The position numbers and the translations under genes are program-made. Positions 63,726 to 64,000 of a stretch of 64,000 nt of DNA are shown piece by piece. Below the pieces are notes generated by a model. That model did not search any database. It saw only the letters and a list, made by a program, of their open reading frames with translations, and was not told the origin of the DNA. Location of the stretch: assembly GCF_947496515.1 (NCBI RefSeq), contig NZ_CANMDB010000001.1:676161-740160 (forward strand), read 5' to 3'. Every line of letters begins with the position of its first letter. Position 1 is the stretch's first letter. The stretch comes from an uncultured Roseobacter sp. (GTDB lineage: Bacteria; Pseudomonadota; Alphaproteobacteria; Rhodobacterales; Rhodobacteraceae).

Positions 63726-64000
63726 TCCTCCCCCACTGGAGTGGTCCTCCGCTATGTTTAGGAAAACGGAGGAATACCATGGCAAACAAGCGACCAAAGC
63801 CCGAAGAAATTGTCACGAAGTTACGGCAGGTTGAGGTTCTTTCCGGACAAGGAATGCCGCGCCTTGATGCGATCCGGCAGATTGGTGTGACTGAACAAAC
63901 CTATTATCGCTGGAAGAAAAAGTACGGCGGAATGGGCGCGGATCAATTGAAGGAACTGAAGCGTCTGCAGAAAGAGAACGAGCGGCTGCGCAGGGCGGTG
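63723..64000 (+). mobile_element. IS3-family insertion sequence, left part
   Basis: The element begins at TGATCCTCCCCCACTGGAG (63723) directly inside the virD4 reading frame and contains a transposase orfA with its own ribosome site (GGAGGA). It continues past the end of the window, so the right end and target duplication cannot be seen. Boundaries on the left are inferred from the break in VirD4 homology. Confidence 0.8.
63779..64000 (+). CDS. IS3-family transposase OrfA, 3' truncated by window
   Basis: 74 residues visible. PEEIVTKLRQVEVLSGQG followed by EQTYYRWKKKYGG is the helix-turn-helix of IS3/IS911-type OrfA and LKELKRLQKENERLRRAV its leucine-zipper-like coil. GGAGGA lies 6 nt before the ATG. 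The catalytic OrfB would follow outside the window. Confidence 0.92.
   Translation, partial: MANKRPKPEEIVTKLRQVEVLSGQGMPRLDAIRQIGVTEQTYYRWKKKYGGMGADQLKELKRLQKENERLRRAV

Overview
The window is about 59 kb of GC-rich chromosome followed by about 5 kb of lower-GC mobile DNA. Gene content and codon use point to a marine alphaproteobacterium of the Rhodobacteraceae (Roseobacter group): a PHB locus with PhaR/PhaP/PhaC/PhaZ, a hemP-imelysin iron locus, TAXI-TRAP and polyamine/peptide ABC transporters, a bufferin-type RiPP operon, and many ATGA-overlapping gene pairs. No rRNA, tRNA or CRISPR array was seen.

Layout. 1-3328: end of a glutamine-synthetase-like gamma-glutamylpolyamine synthetase, a PuuB-like oxidase and a DegT-type aminotransferase. 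3332-7796: PHB locus, phaC-phaP-phaR on the minus strand and phaZ divergent; matching CTGC-N3-GCAG operators lie before phaR and phaP and a related site lies between phaC and phaZ. 8177-10948: minus-strand genes for two alpha/beta hydrolases (one without its nucleophile serine), an M15-like protein and a VOC protein. 11070-14672: ArsR-SRPBCC fusion regulator, MAPEG protein, small hypothetical, thrS. 14877-17422: bufferin operon bufA-bufB-bufC-doxX. 17438-20933: ArsC-like protein, cold-shock protein, large MscS-type channel. 21293-27750: seven overlapping genes for a glycan or glycolipid pathway of unknown product. 27813-28168: two tandem entericidin-like microlipoproteins.

28831-38446: Pot-type ABC importer with a 2-oxoglutarate oxygenase, isochorismatase-like hydrolase, an uncharacterised beta-rich protein, an MBL hydrolase, an NTF2-like protein and a PuuE-like deacetylase; this looks like uptake and breakdown of a small nitrogenous compound. 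38586-48297: M81 (MlrC-like) peptidase, YtcJ-like amidohydrolase, Dpp-type ABC importer and amidase, probably uptake and hydrolysis of a peptide or amide. 48472-51770: TAXI-TRAP transporter with a terminator-like hairpin between binding protein and permease. 51774-55614: iron/heme locus (small Cys-rich protein, HemP, hypothetical, imelysin, DUF1289, DUF1513). 55978-59244: a 479-aa protein of unknown function divergent from lepA, whose start looks leaderless.

59245-64000: composition changes and the content becomes plasmid/ICE-like: a decayed small reading frame, two 111-bp direct repeats, mobC, a MobA/VirD2-type relaxase, and a VirD4/TraG coupling protein cut off by an IS3-family element whose first three bases supply the stop codon.

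Functions are assigned from recognisable motifs and gene order only; no database search was run.
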